Counted from the stretch's first letter, positions 1 to 8,836 are shown. The stretch is 64,000 nt of DNA from an uncultured Colwellia sp. (GCA_913062815.1 CAJXWZ010000014.1:61299-125298), one strand, 5' to 3'. The notes: generated from the letters alone by a model not told the origin. Numbers and translations are program-made.

Positions 1-1964
1 GTTATGTTGATGATGTTCATGGATGGGACGCCTTTGATAACGAAGGTGATCCAATGGATACCCACGGGCATGGCACCCACGTATCTGGCACTATCGGCGC
101 AGAAGCCAATAATGGTATGGGCGTGGTGGGTATGAACCATGATGTCACTATTGTTGGTTGTCGATTCTTAGGGCCAAACGGCGGTTCGACTTCAGGTGCT
201 ATTGCCTGTTTAGATTACATGTTAGCGGTAAAAGAGAAAAACAACTTAAACCTTAAAGTCACCAATAACTCGTGGGGGGGTGGTGATTACTCAGAGGCAC
301 TAGAAAATGCTATTTCAGCTCATAACGATGCAGGAGTATTATTTGCTGCAGCCGCCGGAAATAATGCTTCGGATAATGACATGAGTGATTATTATCCATC
401 AAATTATGACGTGCCAAATGTCATGTCAATTGCTTCAACGACTAATAAAGATCAAAAATCAGGCTTTTCACAATGGGGCTTAACCACGGTTGATATGGGT
501 GCACCAGGATCGGATATCTTATCTACCTACCCAGCAGCATCAGTAGGCGGGGAATCTCGTTACGCTTGGTTATCAGGTACGTCAATGGCGACTCCTATGG
601 TGAGTGGCGCGGCAGCGTTACTTGCTGCAATTGATGGTGATATTACCGTGGCTGAGATGAAAGACATACTCATGAACACAGGTGACCCAATTGACGCTTT
701 AGCAGGTAGAACTGTTTCAGGCAAAAGATTAAATGTTGCCAATGCGGTTGATGAAGCTAATCCTGTTAAAGGCTATAAACTGTCTACTGATGAAAACTAT
801 GTCACTATCACTGCCGGTGAAACTGCTGAGTTTTCAATTAATTCAGCAGCTAAGCTTGATTGGGATGGTACTATTTCATTTAGCGCATCGGGTGATTTGG
901 AAACAAACTTTACACCTGAAAGCATTACCTCTGGTGATAGCACGTCATTAAGTGTAGCAACTACTGCTGATACGCCATTTGGTTTATATAACATCATGGT
1001 TGATGGTGAAACAGACGGTCAAAATGATAACGAAGGTAACCCAATTAAAGATAAAAGCATTAGCTTTATTGTTGATGTATTACCTAATGACATGGAAACC
1101 TTTACTTTTGCTAGAAATGAAACAATTGACTTACCTGACGGTGATAAAAACGGTGTTCAAAGTGTACTGTCATTAACTGATGTTATTACGACTATTACCA
1201 CAAAAGTATCCATTAACATTCCTACAGGTAACAGCAATGATTTAAGAATCAAGCTAACTTCTCCTGCTGGTACGACTAAGGTTGTACATAACCGCACCAG
1301 TGTTGATGGTGAAGGTTTAGTGGCTGAAATAGACTTAGGCCGTGCCTTTTACGGCGAAACCGTTGCAGGAGATTGGACGTTAACTGTTGCTGACGAAGTA
1401 CGCCTTGACAGAGCTACATTTACAGGCTGGTCTGTTAGTTTTGATGGTGTTGGTTCATTAGCCGATGCAGCTCCTGCAACAGAGTTTAGTTATGTTGCTG
1501 ATGGTTTAACCGTAGCGTTTACTGATTTATCAACCGATAACAATAATGACATTGTTAGCTATGCATGGGACTTTGGTGATGGTGCAACATCTACCACTCA
1601 AAACCTAGTTCACACATTTGCTAGTGATGGTAGTTATGAAGTGAGCTTAACGGTGACAGATTCACTTCAACAATCAACTACTCGTACTAAAACCGTATGG
1701 GCAGCTGCCGCTTCACTTGAATTAACTGTACCTCGTCAATACCTATCTCGTCGTGGCACATTACGTAATAAGTTGGTATGGACAGGCTCTGTAGAAGGTG
1801 CTGAAACAGTATCTATTATCAGAAATGGTGAAGTGATTGCATCAGACGTTAGCAATACTGGCAAATATACTGACTCAGAACGTAAAGCAACTGAAACAAG
1901 CTTTGAATACCAAGTATGTGACAGTGACGGTGTATGTTCACCAGTCGTATTGGTTGAATTTTAA
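1..1964 (+). CDS. S8 subtilisin-like serine peptidase, 5'-truncated by window edge (module A)
   Basis: This is the C-terminal 653 codons of a secreted subtilase; the reading frame is already open at base 3, so the signal peptide, pro-region and catalytic Asp lie outside the window. Visible are the catalytic His motif (HGHGTHVSG, about nt 63-89), the oxyanion Asn (AAAAGNN) and the catalytic Ser motif (SGTSMATP, about nt 571-594). These are followed by a P-domain-like beta-sandwich (nt ~1090-1450), a PKD domain with the YAWDFGDG signature (nt ~1480-1690) and a conserved C-terminal domain ending in VLVEF. It is a close paralogue of the full-length peptidase at 11467-14013, domain for domain. A hairpin and a PEP-CTERM gene follow, as in the second module. 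A role in processing surface proteins is inference; family and secretion are solid. Confidence 0.93.
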   Translation, partial: YVDDVHGWDAFDNEGDPMDTHGHGTHVSGTIGAEANNGMGVVGMNHDVTIVGCRFLGPNGGSTSGAIACLDYMLAVKEKNNLNLKVTNNSWGGGDYSEALENAISAHNDAGVLFAAAAGNNASDNDMSDYYPSNYDVPNVMSIASTTNKDQKSGFSQWGLTTVDMGAPGSDILSTYPAASVGGESRYAWLSGTSMATPMVSGAAALLAAIDGDITVAEMKDILMNTGDPIDALAGRTVSGKRLNVANAVDEANPVKGYKLSTDENYVTITAGETAEFSINSAAKLDWDGTISFSASGDLETNFTPESITSGDSTSLSVATTADTPFGLYNIMVDGETDGQNDNEGNPIKDKSISFIVDVLPNDMETFTFARNETIDLPDGDKNGVQSVLSLTDVITTITTKVSINIPTGNSNDLRIKLTSPAGTTKVVHNRTSVDGEGLVAEIDLGRAFYGETVAGDWTLTVADEVRLDRATFTGWSVSFDGVGSLADAAPATEFSYVADGLTVAFTDLSTDNNNDIVSYAWDFGDGATSTTQNLVHTFASDGSYEVSLTVTDSLQQSTTRTKTVWAAAASLELTVPRQYLSRRGTLRNKLVWTGSVEGAETVSIIRNGEVIASDVSNTGKYTDSERKATETSFEYQVCDSDGVCSPVVLVEF

Positions 1965-1993
1965 ATTAGGCTTTTAAATTAACTTATCCATTA

Positions 1994-2017
1994 GGCGAAC
2001 AACTTAGGTTGTTCGCC
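1994..2017 (+). terminator. Perfect hairpin between peptidase and PEP-CTERM gene
   Basis: The arms GGCGAACAAC and GTTGTTCGCC are fully complementary with a TTAG loop, 30 bases after the peptidase stop codon. No T-run follows, so it may be a partial terminator, an attenuator or an mRNA 3'-end stabiliser rather than a classical intrinsic terminator. A hairpin occupies the same relative place in the paralogous module at 14031. Confidence 0.55.
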
Positions 2018-2044
2018 ATTATCATCAAAGCAGTAGGAAATATT

Positions 2045-2659
2045 ATGAAAAAGTTAACAATAGGGATAAAACAGCTGGCTATCGTTTCTATGCTATTAAT
2101 GGCATCGGTTGCCAATGCCGGATTAATCACTACTGAATTAGACAGTTCCAACGCAACCCTTTCTGAATCAGGTCGTAGTTTCAGTCATATGTTAGGAGGT
2201 CAATTACCTTATGAATTTGCCATTTCAGGTCGTTCTCATCTTTTTAAAGATGAATGGGCACAAATGAGCTGGCAAATAGATACAACTAACCTCATATATT
2301 TAAGTTTTAATCTATTATTTGAAAATCAAGACTATGGTAACGCAAGCGTCAGCTTTGGCGATACTACCTTAAAACTTGAAAGCCAAATAATTGATTTTGA
2401 TACAGCACTATTTTCAGGTTTTGCTAATAGCAAACAGTTTTTAACCTTCCAAATAACCGCTACTAACAACCTGAGCAGTAGAGACGACCGTCATAACAGA
2501 CCAAGACTAGTATTTGGCGATATAAACTTGTCCTATGAAACAAACAGTAATATAAGTGTTCCCGAGCCCTCCTCAATTGCATTGATGTTATTAGCGCTTA
2601 CGGTTATTTTTCGTAAACAACTCATTCAATCTTTTGCCGCTTATGCGAAACAAAAATAG
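2045..2659 (+). CDS. PEP-CTERM sorting-signal surface protein (module A)
   Basis: A secreted protein of about 204 residues with an N-terminal signal peptide ending near VANAG and a C-terminal PEP-CTERM signal: VPEPSS, a hydrophobic stretch (IALMLLALTVIF) and basic residues (RKQ). Such signals are recognised by exosortase in exopolysaccharide-making Gram-negatives; no exosortase gene is in this window. The ATG at 2045 is chosen because AGGAA lies 7 bases upstream and a signal peptide starts directly there. The central part has no family I recognise. It shares layout, the AGLIT start of the mature part and the C-terminus with the protein at 14093-14677, so the two are probably distant paralogues. 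Each follows an S8 peptidase, suggesting a peptidase/substrate or peptidase/partner pair (inference). Confidence 0.85.
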   Translation: MKKLTIGIKQLAIVSMLLMASVANAGLITTELDSSNATLSESGRSFSHMLGGQLPYEFAISGRSHLFKDEWAQMSWQIDTTNLIYLSFNLLFENQDYGNASVSFGDTTLKLESQIIDFDTALFSGFANSKQFLTFQITATNNLSSRDDRHNRPRLVFGDINLSYETNSNISVPEPSSIALMLLALTVIFRKQLIQSFAAYAKQK

Positions 2660-2686
2660 CGCTGTTATTAAAATTAAAGGACCATC

Positions 2687-3442
2687 ATGTTAGAAAGCAT
2701 TTCATTAAAAACCCTCCCGTTAGAAATTTGCTTAGAATCTTGTGAAGATGCTATTGCCGCTGAGCAAGGTGGTGCACAGCGTGTAGAACTTTGCGATAAC
2801 CTTATTGAAGGTGGCACTACGCCTAGTGCGGGGATGATAGCCATGACTCGCGAGCATATCAATATTGGCTTACAAGTGATAATTCGCCCCCGTGGTGGTG
2901 ACTTTTGTTATTCCGATATTGAATTTAATGCGATGAAATATGACATTCAGCAATGCAAAACCTTAGGGGTTGACGGTGTAGTATTTGGTTTGCTTAAAAG
3001 CGATGGCAATATTGATTATGAAAGAACGCGAGAACTAATTGAAATAGCACGGCCGATGAATGTTACCTTTCATCGCGCCTTTGATATGTGCCGTGACCCG
3101 TTTCAAGCACAGGAAGAGCTAATAGAGTTGGGTGTTGACCGCATTTTAACCAGTGGCCAAGAGCCAACCGTGTTTGAAGGCCTTGATTTGATCACTGAAC
3201 TGGTAGAAAAAGCCGGCGAACGTATAATCATTATGCCGGGTTGTGGCATTACCGTTAAAAATGCTAAGAAAATTGCCGAGCGTAGTGGTTGTAAAGAAAT
3301 GCATGTGGTTGCTAATGCTTTTGTTGAAAGCAAAATGGATTACCGTAATGACAATTGTTTTATGGGCACTGAAATGCGCTCAGCGGAATATCACCGCAAG
3401 GTGACATCAGCAGCACATGTTAATACTTTTAAGCAGCTATAA
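2687..3442 (+). CDS. cutC: CutC family protein (copper homeostasis)
   Basis: A 251-residue TIM-barrel protein of the CutC family. Recognisable landmarks are the N-terminal LEICLESCEDA and GAQRVELCDNL segments, the RPRGGDFCYS motif and the C-terminal ITVKNAKKIAE region. Length matches the family. CutC was first linked to copper tolerance in E. coli; its biochemical role is still uncertain, and copper-dependence in this organism is not shown by the sequence. AAGGA precedes the ATG by 6 bases. The gene sits downstream of the PEP-CTERM gene with a 27-base gap, so it may be co-transcribed, though a functional link is not obvious. A strong terminator follows. Confidence 0.92.
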   Translation: MLESISLKTLPLEICLESCEDAIAAEQGGAQRVELCDNLIEGGTTPSAGMIAMTREHINIGLQVIIRPRGGDFCYSDIEFNAMKYDIQQCKTLGVDGVVFGLLKSDGNIDYERTRELIEIARPMNVTFHRAFDMCRDPFQAQEELIELGVDRILTSGQEPTVFEGLDLITELVEKAGERIIIMPGCGITVKNAKKIAERSGCKEMHVVANAFVESKMDYRNDNCFMGTEMRSAEYHRKVTSAAHVNTFKQL

Positions 3443-3465
3443 CGGGGCAAGTTATATAAATCAAT

Positions 3466-3496
3466 AAGGGCTACCCCACAATAGGTAAGCCCTTTT
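3466..3496 (+). terminator. Intrinsic terminator after cutC
   Basis: AAGGGCTACC pairs with GGTAAGCCCTT with one bulged base, followed by TTTT. It lies 24 bases after the cutC stop codon and faces the end of the convergent fic gene. Confidence 0.8.
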
Positions 3497-3585
3497 CAGT
3501 CAAAACTTAACGGCGAGACACCTGCCCTAAAAAACACTAATTCAATACGCTAATTCACTTTCGCCTCAAAGCAATTTGGTTTATG

Positions 3586-4587
3586 TTACTTAATACTTTC
3601 AATAATATTTATCGTATCTTGGTAGCATTCTTTGCAAAAATTAATGAAAGTTTTAAGCTCATTTCCAACGTGATATAACGGTTCACCAAGGCTAGGCGCT
3701 TCATGTTTAGCACTGTACTTAGAAAGAATAGCTATATAATCTAGCCTGCGTGTGGCTGGTATAACAAGAGGTGCAAAGCCTGCTCTCAGTAATATAAGGT
3801 TAGCTATTAATCGTGCAATACGTCCATTTCCATCCCAAAATGGGTGTATCTGACCAAAGATTAAATGAGCTGTCGCATACATAGAGATCGCTTCGTCAAT
3901 ACTATGAGGTTTGCATGACTCGATGTACTGGACTAAACCAACTATAAGTTTTGCTACATCAAATGGTCGTGAGTACGCGTGGTATACACTTGACTTTCCA
4001 TCAGGTAAATCATCAAGCAATAAGTAGGTTCCATTAGGTACGACTTTGTAGTCGCCATAAGGTTTATCTATATCGAATATAACATCAGTCTGAACGGCTT
4101 TATGTAGCTGTTTGATTTTACTTACAGTCAGATCACTACTGACCATATCGTAAAGCAAGTCGATAGCTGTCGCATGCCCCATTACTTCTTTATGATCTTT
4201 TAAAGGCTTACCCGATACAGTTAACCCTTCACTTAATATAAACTGCGTTTCACCTAAGTTTAGTGTATTACCTTCAAGTGCTGTTGAGTTGTGCGTCCAC
4301 ACAGTACGTAACATGCTAAGTAGTTCTTGTTGTTTTGAGCTAGGTAAGTGCTCTAAGAATTTAAAGGTCGGTTTACGCTTCTGGGGCACGTTTACGTATT
4401 TACGGGCCTTTCGCTCGCCCGTGATTAACACTAATCCCTGTTTAGCCGCACTATTCAGCCACCGTTGTACGGTACGATTATCAACTTGGAAATCTATAGC
4501 CGTTTTAATATCACTGATGGTTACAGGTTTGTCGGCAGAACTTACGTAATTTAGTACGAGTTCTTTTTCAGTATTATTTTTTAGCAT
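3586..4587 (-). CDS. Fic family protein with N-terminal winged helix (putative AMPylase)
   Basis: Fic-domain enzymes usually transfer AMP from ATP to a hydroxyl side chain of a target protein. The catalytic motif HPFWDGNGR (about residues 248-256) is intact, with the catalytic His first. An inhibitory-helix motif of the S/T-x3-E-G/N kind (STALEGN, about residues 101-107) lies N-terminal to the Fic fold, which is the class II arrangement in which the glutamate blocks ATP binding. Residues ~10-65 look like a winged helix (TISDIKTA..VDNRTVQRWL), so the protein may bind DNA. The ATG at 4587 is preferred; an upstream TTG at 4605 would overlap the operator array. No obvious Shine-Dalgarno is present. 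The gene is a lone unit; the target is unknown. Repression of its own promoter through the adjacent array is inference. Confidence 0.88.
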   Translation of the reverse strand: MLKNNTEKELVLNYVSSADKPVTISDIKTAIDFQVDNRTVQRWLNSAAKQGLVLITGERKARKYVNVPQKRKPTFKFLEHLPSSKQQELLSMLRTVWTHNSTALEGNTLNLGETQFILSEGLTVSGKPLKDHKEVMGHATAIDLLYDMVSSDLTVSKIKQLHKAVQTDVIFDIDKPYGDYKVVPNGTYLLLDDLPDGKSSVYHAYSRPFDVAKLIVGLVQYIESCKPHSIDEAISMYATAHLIFGQIHPFWDGNGRIARLIANLILLRAGFAPLVIPATRRLDYIAILSKYSAKHEAPSLGEPLYHVGNELKTFINFCKECYQDTINIIESIK

Positions 4588-4591
4588 AAGT

Positions 4592-4683
4592 TTGTCGCAT
4601 AACAATGTTTATCGGACATTTATTGATTTATACGGCATTGTCGCATAAGAAGCTTTATTGGACAAATTTTTATTTATACGACA
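4592..4683. promoter_or_regulatory. Six-half-site operator array abutting the fic start codon
   Basis: Two tandem 46-bp units (4592-4637 and 4638-4683) match at 37 of 46 positions. Each contains three half-sites related to TGTCGNATAA: 4593-4602, 4609-4618 (inverted) and 4628-4637 (inverted) in the first unit; 4639-4648, 4655-4664 (inverted) and 4674-4683 (inverted) in the second. All three repeat with an exact 46-bp period. The array starts 4 bases upstream of the fic ATG, so a bound protein would cover both the promoter and the ribosome-binding region. The winged-helix domain of the Fic protein is the obvious candidate binder (inference). Confidence 0.7.
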
Positions 4684-5243
4684 TCAAGTCAGCCAATGAC
4701 TATATTTTGAATACTCTAAACAACCTCAAAAACAATTACTTTTGAGGCTCGACGCAAGGAATTATCAGTGTATAACAGCTACTCATTGAATCCACAGCAC
4801 AAATTGATCATAAACCTAAAGCATTCCGCCCTCATTGTGAGATAGCTCATTTTAAGCTTTATACTCACTTGAACTGTCAAATTTCGAATTAAAATTCGAC
4901 ATATGTATCCATTTTAGCCCTTATTTAACTGCGGGGTAATTCTATAGATTACCATTATTTAAATACTCATTTAATGACAAAACACTTAAGATAAATAAAG
5001 GATTTAAGCAACATAACCGTAATATAACCTTTGATAACGTTTTTATTAAAAACAAATAAACAATAAAAATCAAAGCATTACATAATAAACTGAAAAATAT
5101 CATGATTTTTTCTTCGCTTAGCCTCTTCGTCATTGAAAGCACTTATGTTTTGTAATAATTTTGTCTCAACAAGGTTTGAATCCACTTAATACCAAGGTGA
5201 GATTGAAGCACTTTTAAATAAGAATAATAAAGGGTGAGTTATC
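4684..5243. other. 560-bp fic-csgD intergenic region
   Basis: No convincing gene is seen. An AT-rich leftward reading frame (ATG at 5133, to 4942) would give a 63-residue hydrophobic peptide but lacks a Shine-Dalgarno. A 16-base palindrome, TCGAATT-AA-AATTCGA, lies at 4884-4899, about 345 bases upstream of csgD, and could be a regulatory site. Long upstream regions are usual for csgD, which integrates many regulators in enterobacteria; that parallel is only suggestive here. Confidence 0.4.
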
Positions 5244-5918
5244 ATGAAGAACAAAAAAAATATTTATATTATTTCTCGTTTAGTTAATGATTCAATCATT
5301 TCCATGGAAGGACTGCTTAAATCACTTGGCTACACAGTAAAGACTGTCCCGGATAATTCATCATTAATCAGCCAATTAAAAATGGGCATTATTATTATGG
5401 ATTGCGCATCTTTACCTTGTGATACTAAAGGATTCCCCCTAAACATTTCTTCTTATATTGAAAAGCACAGAGTTGTGCTTTCCCAGATAGACAAAGGCAA
5501 CATTAACGAAGCGTCTGCAATTCAAAGGGGTTGTTGTGGCGCTTTGTATAACAATCTTCGCCATGATGAGATCATCAAAGCGATATACACAATTCAAAAT
5601 AATGAGTATTGGTTTAGTCGAAAAAATATTGCTATCGCCTTAAATAACTTAACCCAGTTTTCAACCCAAACTCATGGTGAAGAACTTTCAACAGAGCAGC
5701 AAGAAGTTGTTGATTCCTTAACGGGTAGAGAACGAACAATTTTAGGATTGGTGTGCAAAGGCGCCAATAACAATGAAATTGCAGAGTCTTTATTTATCAG
5801 CTGTCATACGGTCAAAACGCATATTTATAGCGCTTTTAAAAAAACCCAATGCAAAAATAGAGTCGAGTTAATTTATTGGGCAATGAAAAATGCCATGTCG
5901 ATGCAATTAACGGCTTAG
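5244..5918 (+). CDS. csgD: CsgD-like LuxR-family transcriptional regulator of curli
   Basis: A 224-residue regulator with a degenerate receiver-like N-terminal half and a C-terminal LuxR-type HTH (residues ~155-218). The segment LTGRERTILGLVCKGANNNEIAESLF followed by VKTHIYSAFKKTQCKNRVE resembles E. coli CsgD, including the NNEIA..LFIS..TVKTH core. CsgD activates curli subunit genes. AAGGGTGAG precedes the ATG at good spacing. It stands apart from the csgB/A-E-F-G operon (15.8-18.4 kb) with its own promoter region, and converges on the CadC-like gene. The receiver half lacks a clear phospho-acceptor Asp setting, as in CsgD, so activity is probably not controlled by standard phosphorylation (family knowledge). 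Confidence 0.82.
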   Translation: MKNKKNIYIISRLVNDSIISMEGLLKSLGYTVKTVPDNSSLISQLKMGIIIMDCASLPCDTKGFPLNISSYIEKHRVVLSQIDKGNINEASAIQRGCCGALYNNLRHDEIIKAIYTIQNNEYWFSRKNIAIALNNLTQFSTQTHGEELSTEQQEVVDSLTGRERTILGLVCKGANNNEIAESLFISCHTVKTHIYSAFKKTQCKNRVELIYWAMKNAMSMQLTA

Positions 5919-6082
5919 CATGGTTTGGCGTGAATCGTTCTAACGAGTACTCGCTATAAAGAAAACAGGCACAAGGAAGTGCTTACCTGATTATCATTAT
6001 TTACCATGCCTTAATTAATCTGACTCTTTACTTTCATTTAATAATGAAAAGATAAACCAATTAATTTGCACTTAAAGCAAGC

Positions 6083-8173
6083 TTAGTTGAGCTGAGTTGA
6101 GCTTAAATCTATTTTAACTACTTTAGTTAACATATCGTTATCCAACTTCTCCATCAGAAAACGTTGATTAAATTTATCATAATATATATTACTCAACCCG
6201 CCAGGCTCAGAAGAATAATACAAAGATGCTCTCCTACTACCGTATGGATTAAAATATATGTCCCGATTTTCTAAACCTAAGAAATAGATCCCTTTTGCTG
6301 TACCAAGCCACATGCGTTGGTTTTCACCAACAAATGGCAAGCCACTTGTCTCTTGAAGCGTTTGTTTAGTTGCCACAATATAGCGATAAACCACACCATT
6401 ACTTTTTTGATATAACAGATCTTCTCCATCTTGTTTGTTTTTTAGCCACTGTGCAATCCCAACATCTTCTAAAATCAACTCACTTCGTTTTTCATCAACA
6501 TATCGGTATAAATTCTGCTGATATTTATTGGCTTTTAAGTAAAATATTTCACCTTGGTGATTATAAAATGGTAAAGATAAATTATTATTTTCTTCAAATA
6601 ACCAAGTGAGTAATTTTGTATTAATATCAAAGCTAAATAATCGAACCCCAGCCATACCAATGATACTTTCCCCATTGGGGTGCACATCTAAATGACTAAA
6701 CTCTATATTTTTTGTAAAATTCGATATCTGCATTGCTACGCCATTTTCACCACGTAAGTAAAACTGACTAAAGCCAGCACGATCAGATATAAAAAACAAC
6801 TTATCTTCACTTATTGGTAAAGCATGAAAGTCATTAGCACTAGAATCAACTTCCATAGACTGTTTTGGGGAACCATCTAAACTAATAGCAACTACATCTT
6901 TTTGTGAATTCAACCCATGGGATGCAAATATATGTCCTGAATCAGTTTGATTACTTAATGACGAGATTAACTGGGTATCCAATGCGATAGGAGTGACTTT
7001 ACTGGTATAGATATTTATTTTAATCAATTTATTTAATGGTTTATCTTTAACATAAATAGATTGGCTATCATGACTCCAAGAAATACTCTTAATACCGTGC
7101 GACCTATCTGTCCAAAGCACTTTGTCTTCGCTTTCGTTTGTCATATCTGTCAACAGCACTTCCATTGTAGAATTATACGATTGAAGTGTTATCAACCAAT
7201 TACCATCAGGTGAAAGATTTTGATACCATTCAACTTTATCCAATTCATTAATATTAGTTACTTTTTGATAAGTTTTATTTATTACATGGTAACGGTATAA
7301 CGCAAAGCCATATGGCATTTGAAAATCTCGAAATATAATTTCTTGATTATTGGGTAAAACCGTCACTTTATTAAAGGTCAATCGTTTATTACAGCTAGCT
7401 ATTTCTTCATCGATATGGTCGGAAAATCCAACCAAGTCAATACGCATAATTTTGCATGACAGCCCTTTAACGATGCGAGCAAAATATATTTCACTGTCAT
7501 CAAAGTTAAAACTGGCTCCTATATCGTTAAACTCTCCTTCGGTTAGTCGATTAATTTTTCCGCTCTTAAGGTTTTTAATAAACAAGTTGCTAAATTTTGA
7601 ATTTTTAGCTTTGTGAGAATACAACAACCATTTTTGATTATGGGAAAGTACAATATTTGTTTGTTGGCCTTTTTTAGAAATAATCGGTGTTATGTCAAAT
7701 TCTTGCTTAATCTGCTGAACTGATTCACTTTTTAGCGAATTAATTGCTATCAGCACACCGACCGCGCATAGCAGCAGAAAAATAACGATATTTTGCTGGG
7801 TTAATGACTGAAAGAATCCTGACGTTCTTTTCTGCTGATGTAAAACACTTTCCTGCTCAGAGAGTTCACGCATTGATGCCAGTAGCAAATACCCTTGTTT
7901 GTGCACCGTTCTTATATAACAAGGCTTTTGCGGATCGTCAGCCAAATGTTTACGTAGCATCGAAATGACTCGATTGATTGCCGAATCGGAAACTACTCTA
8001 TTGTTCCAAACATGGCAAATAAGATCATCACGGGTAACAATACAGTCACTATTTTGACATAGATAGTAGAGTAAAGTGCTGCTGATAGGCTCTAATTGTA
8101 TGGTTTGCTGTTCACGACTAAGTTGTTGCGCTTGGCTATCAAATATCCAATCACCTATTTGAATAAAATGCAT
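6083..8173 (-). CDS. CadC/ToxR-like membrane regulator with periplasmic beta-propeller
   Basis: The first ~105 residues form an OmpR/PhoB-type winged helix (IQLEPISSTLLYYLCQN, ending in YIRTVHKQGYLL). A short linker and a single membrane segment follow (NIVIFLLLCAVGVLIAINS, about residues 128-146). The remaining ~540 residues look like a TolB/WD40-like beta-propeller, with repeated strands such as LSHNQKWLLYSH, LSPDGNWLITL and ISWSHDSQSIYV. This layout belongs to the one-component CadC/ToxR class, in which a periplasmic sensor controls a cytoplasmic DNA-binding domain. Its placement between csgD and the large curlin gene suggests it regulates surface-fibre genes (inference). GGGAG lies 5 bases before the ATG. 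A LacI-type operator-like palindrome lies about 50 bases upstream. Confidence 0.85.
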   Translation of the reverse strand: MHFIQIGDWIFDSQAQQLSREQQTIQLEPISSTLLYYLCQNSDCIVTRDDLICHVWNNRVVSDSAINRVISMLRKHLADDPQKPCYIRTVHKQGYLLLASMRELSEQESVLHQQKRTSGFFQSLTQQNIVIFLLLCAVGVLIAINSLKSESVQQIKQEFDITPIISKKGQQTNIVLSHNQKWLLYSHKAKNSKFSNLFIKNLKSGKINRLTEGEFNDIGASFNFDDSEIYFARIVKGLSCKIMRIDLVGFSDHIDEEIASCNKRLTFNKVTVLPNNQEIIFRDFQMPYGFALYRYHVINKTYQKVTNINELDKVEWYQNLSPDGNWLITLQSYNSTMEVLLTDMTNESEDKVLWTDRSHGIKSISWSHDSQSIYVKDKPLNKLIKINIYTSKVTPIALDTQLISSLSNQTDSGHIFASHGLNSQKDVVAISLDGSPKQSMEVDSSANDFHALPISEDKLFFISDRAGFSQFYLRGENGVAMQISNFTKNIEFSHLDVHPNGESIIGMAGVRLFSFDINTKLLTWLFEENNNLSLPFYNHQGEIFYLKANKYQQNLYRYVDEKRSELILEDVGIAQWLKNKQDGEDLLYQKSNGVVYRYIVATKQTLQETSGLPFVGENQRMWLGTAKGIYFLGLENRDIYFNPYGSRRASLYYSSEPGGLSNIYYDKFNQRFLMEKLDNDMLTKVVKIDLSSTQLN

Positions 8174-8222
8174 TCAAACTCCCAATTTCATTAACAACCA
8201 TCTGATCAATCACCAACCCCAA

Positions 8223-8236
8223 TGTAAGCGCTTTCA
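8223..8236. promoter_or_regulatory. LacI-family-type operator-like palindrome
   Basis: TGTAAGCGCTTTCA is a near-perfect 14-bp dyad (6 of 7 base pairs symmetric) with the central CG typical of LacI/GalR-family operators. It lies 50-63 bases upstream of the membrane-regulator start codon. No LacI-family gene is in the window, so the binder would be encoded elsewhere. Confidence 0.4.
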
Positions 8237-8434
8237 TCAAGTGTATGTTGTTAAAAAATAATAAGCCATAATAATTTGCGACCTAAATATATATTATAAA
8301 TAATACATTATAATCTATTCAAACTAACTCTATCATTATAAAAGGGAGTTTCACATTATTAATTGATGGCAACGAAGTGAATAACCGTAGAAATTTAAAA
8401 ACTGAGTAAACTATTATTTAATTTTATTGCCATT

Positions 8435-8608
8435 TCAAGGCTGATTATTAAAAGCGCTACTTTTAATATATTCTTGGCTCCAGTGGTAAAGCGTCATTTC
8501 ACAAATTCCCGTACTTTTTGATACTTCTTCAATAGAACATCCTAACTCAACGATTTGATACGTGGTTTCTTCTTTTAAATTGTCATCGTTGACTGATGAA
8601 GTTTCCAT
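8435..8608 (-). CDS. 57-residue helix-turn-helix protein (transposase OrfA-like)
   Basis: A short leftward gene of 58 codons with AGGA 9 bases before its ATG. The product begins METSSVNDDN and contains a clear HTH (LGCSIEEVSKSTGICEMTL, then YHWSQEY) like the first domain of IS3-type OrfA proteins, with the W in the recognition-helix region. It is far shorter than a full OrfA (about 90-100 residues) and no OrfB, inverted repeat or target duplication is visible, so it is not an intact IS. It is either a domesticated small DNA-binding protein or a degraded fragment. It lies between the membrane regulator and the giant curlin gene on the same strand. Confidence 0.55.
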   Translation of the reverse strand: METSSVNDDNLKEETTYQIVELGCSIEEVSKSTGICEMTLYHWSQEYIKSSAFNNQP

Positions 8609-8799
8609 GGTGCTATTCCTGCAAGGTAGATAACGATTTTATTGTTGATTTATATTGACAATAAAATCCAGAGGTTACTCGAAATAAAGTGAATTAAGAA
8701 TGAATAAACTTGGGGGAAGAGCTTCACCCTAATGCACTTGTAACTTTATTTGTAGCCCTTAGGCTGTGATTTCATGCATTAGCTACTGCTAAATAAATT

Positions 8800-8825
8800 G
8801 AGGAGGCTTAATAAAAAGCCTCCTC
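8800..8825 (-). terminator. Terminator downstream of the giant curlin gene
   Basis: GAGGAGGCTT and AAGCCTCCTC form a perfect 10-bp stem with a 6-base loop, ending 11 bases after the curlin stop codon. The sequence beyond it on the minus strand is AATTTATTTAG, a weak T-rich tail. Confidence 0.7.
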
Positions 8826-8836
8826 ACTCACCTTAT

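Noticed and set aside
3586..4587. Fic gene as a Doc-type toxin with adjacent antitoxin
   Set aside because: The inhibitory motif is inside the same protein and no small partner gene lies next to it.
4942..5142. 66-residue hydrophobic frame in the fic-csgD intergenic region
   Set aside because: No Shine-Dalgarno, AT-driven composition and no recognisable family; noted only in the intergenic entry.
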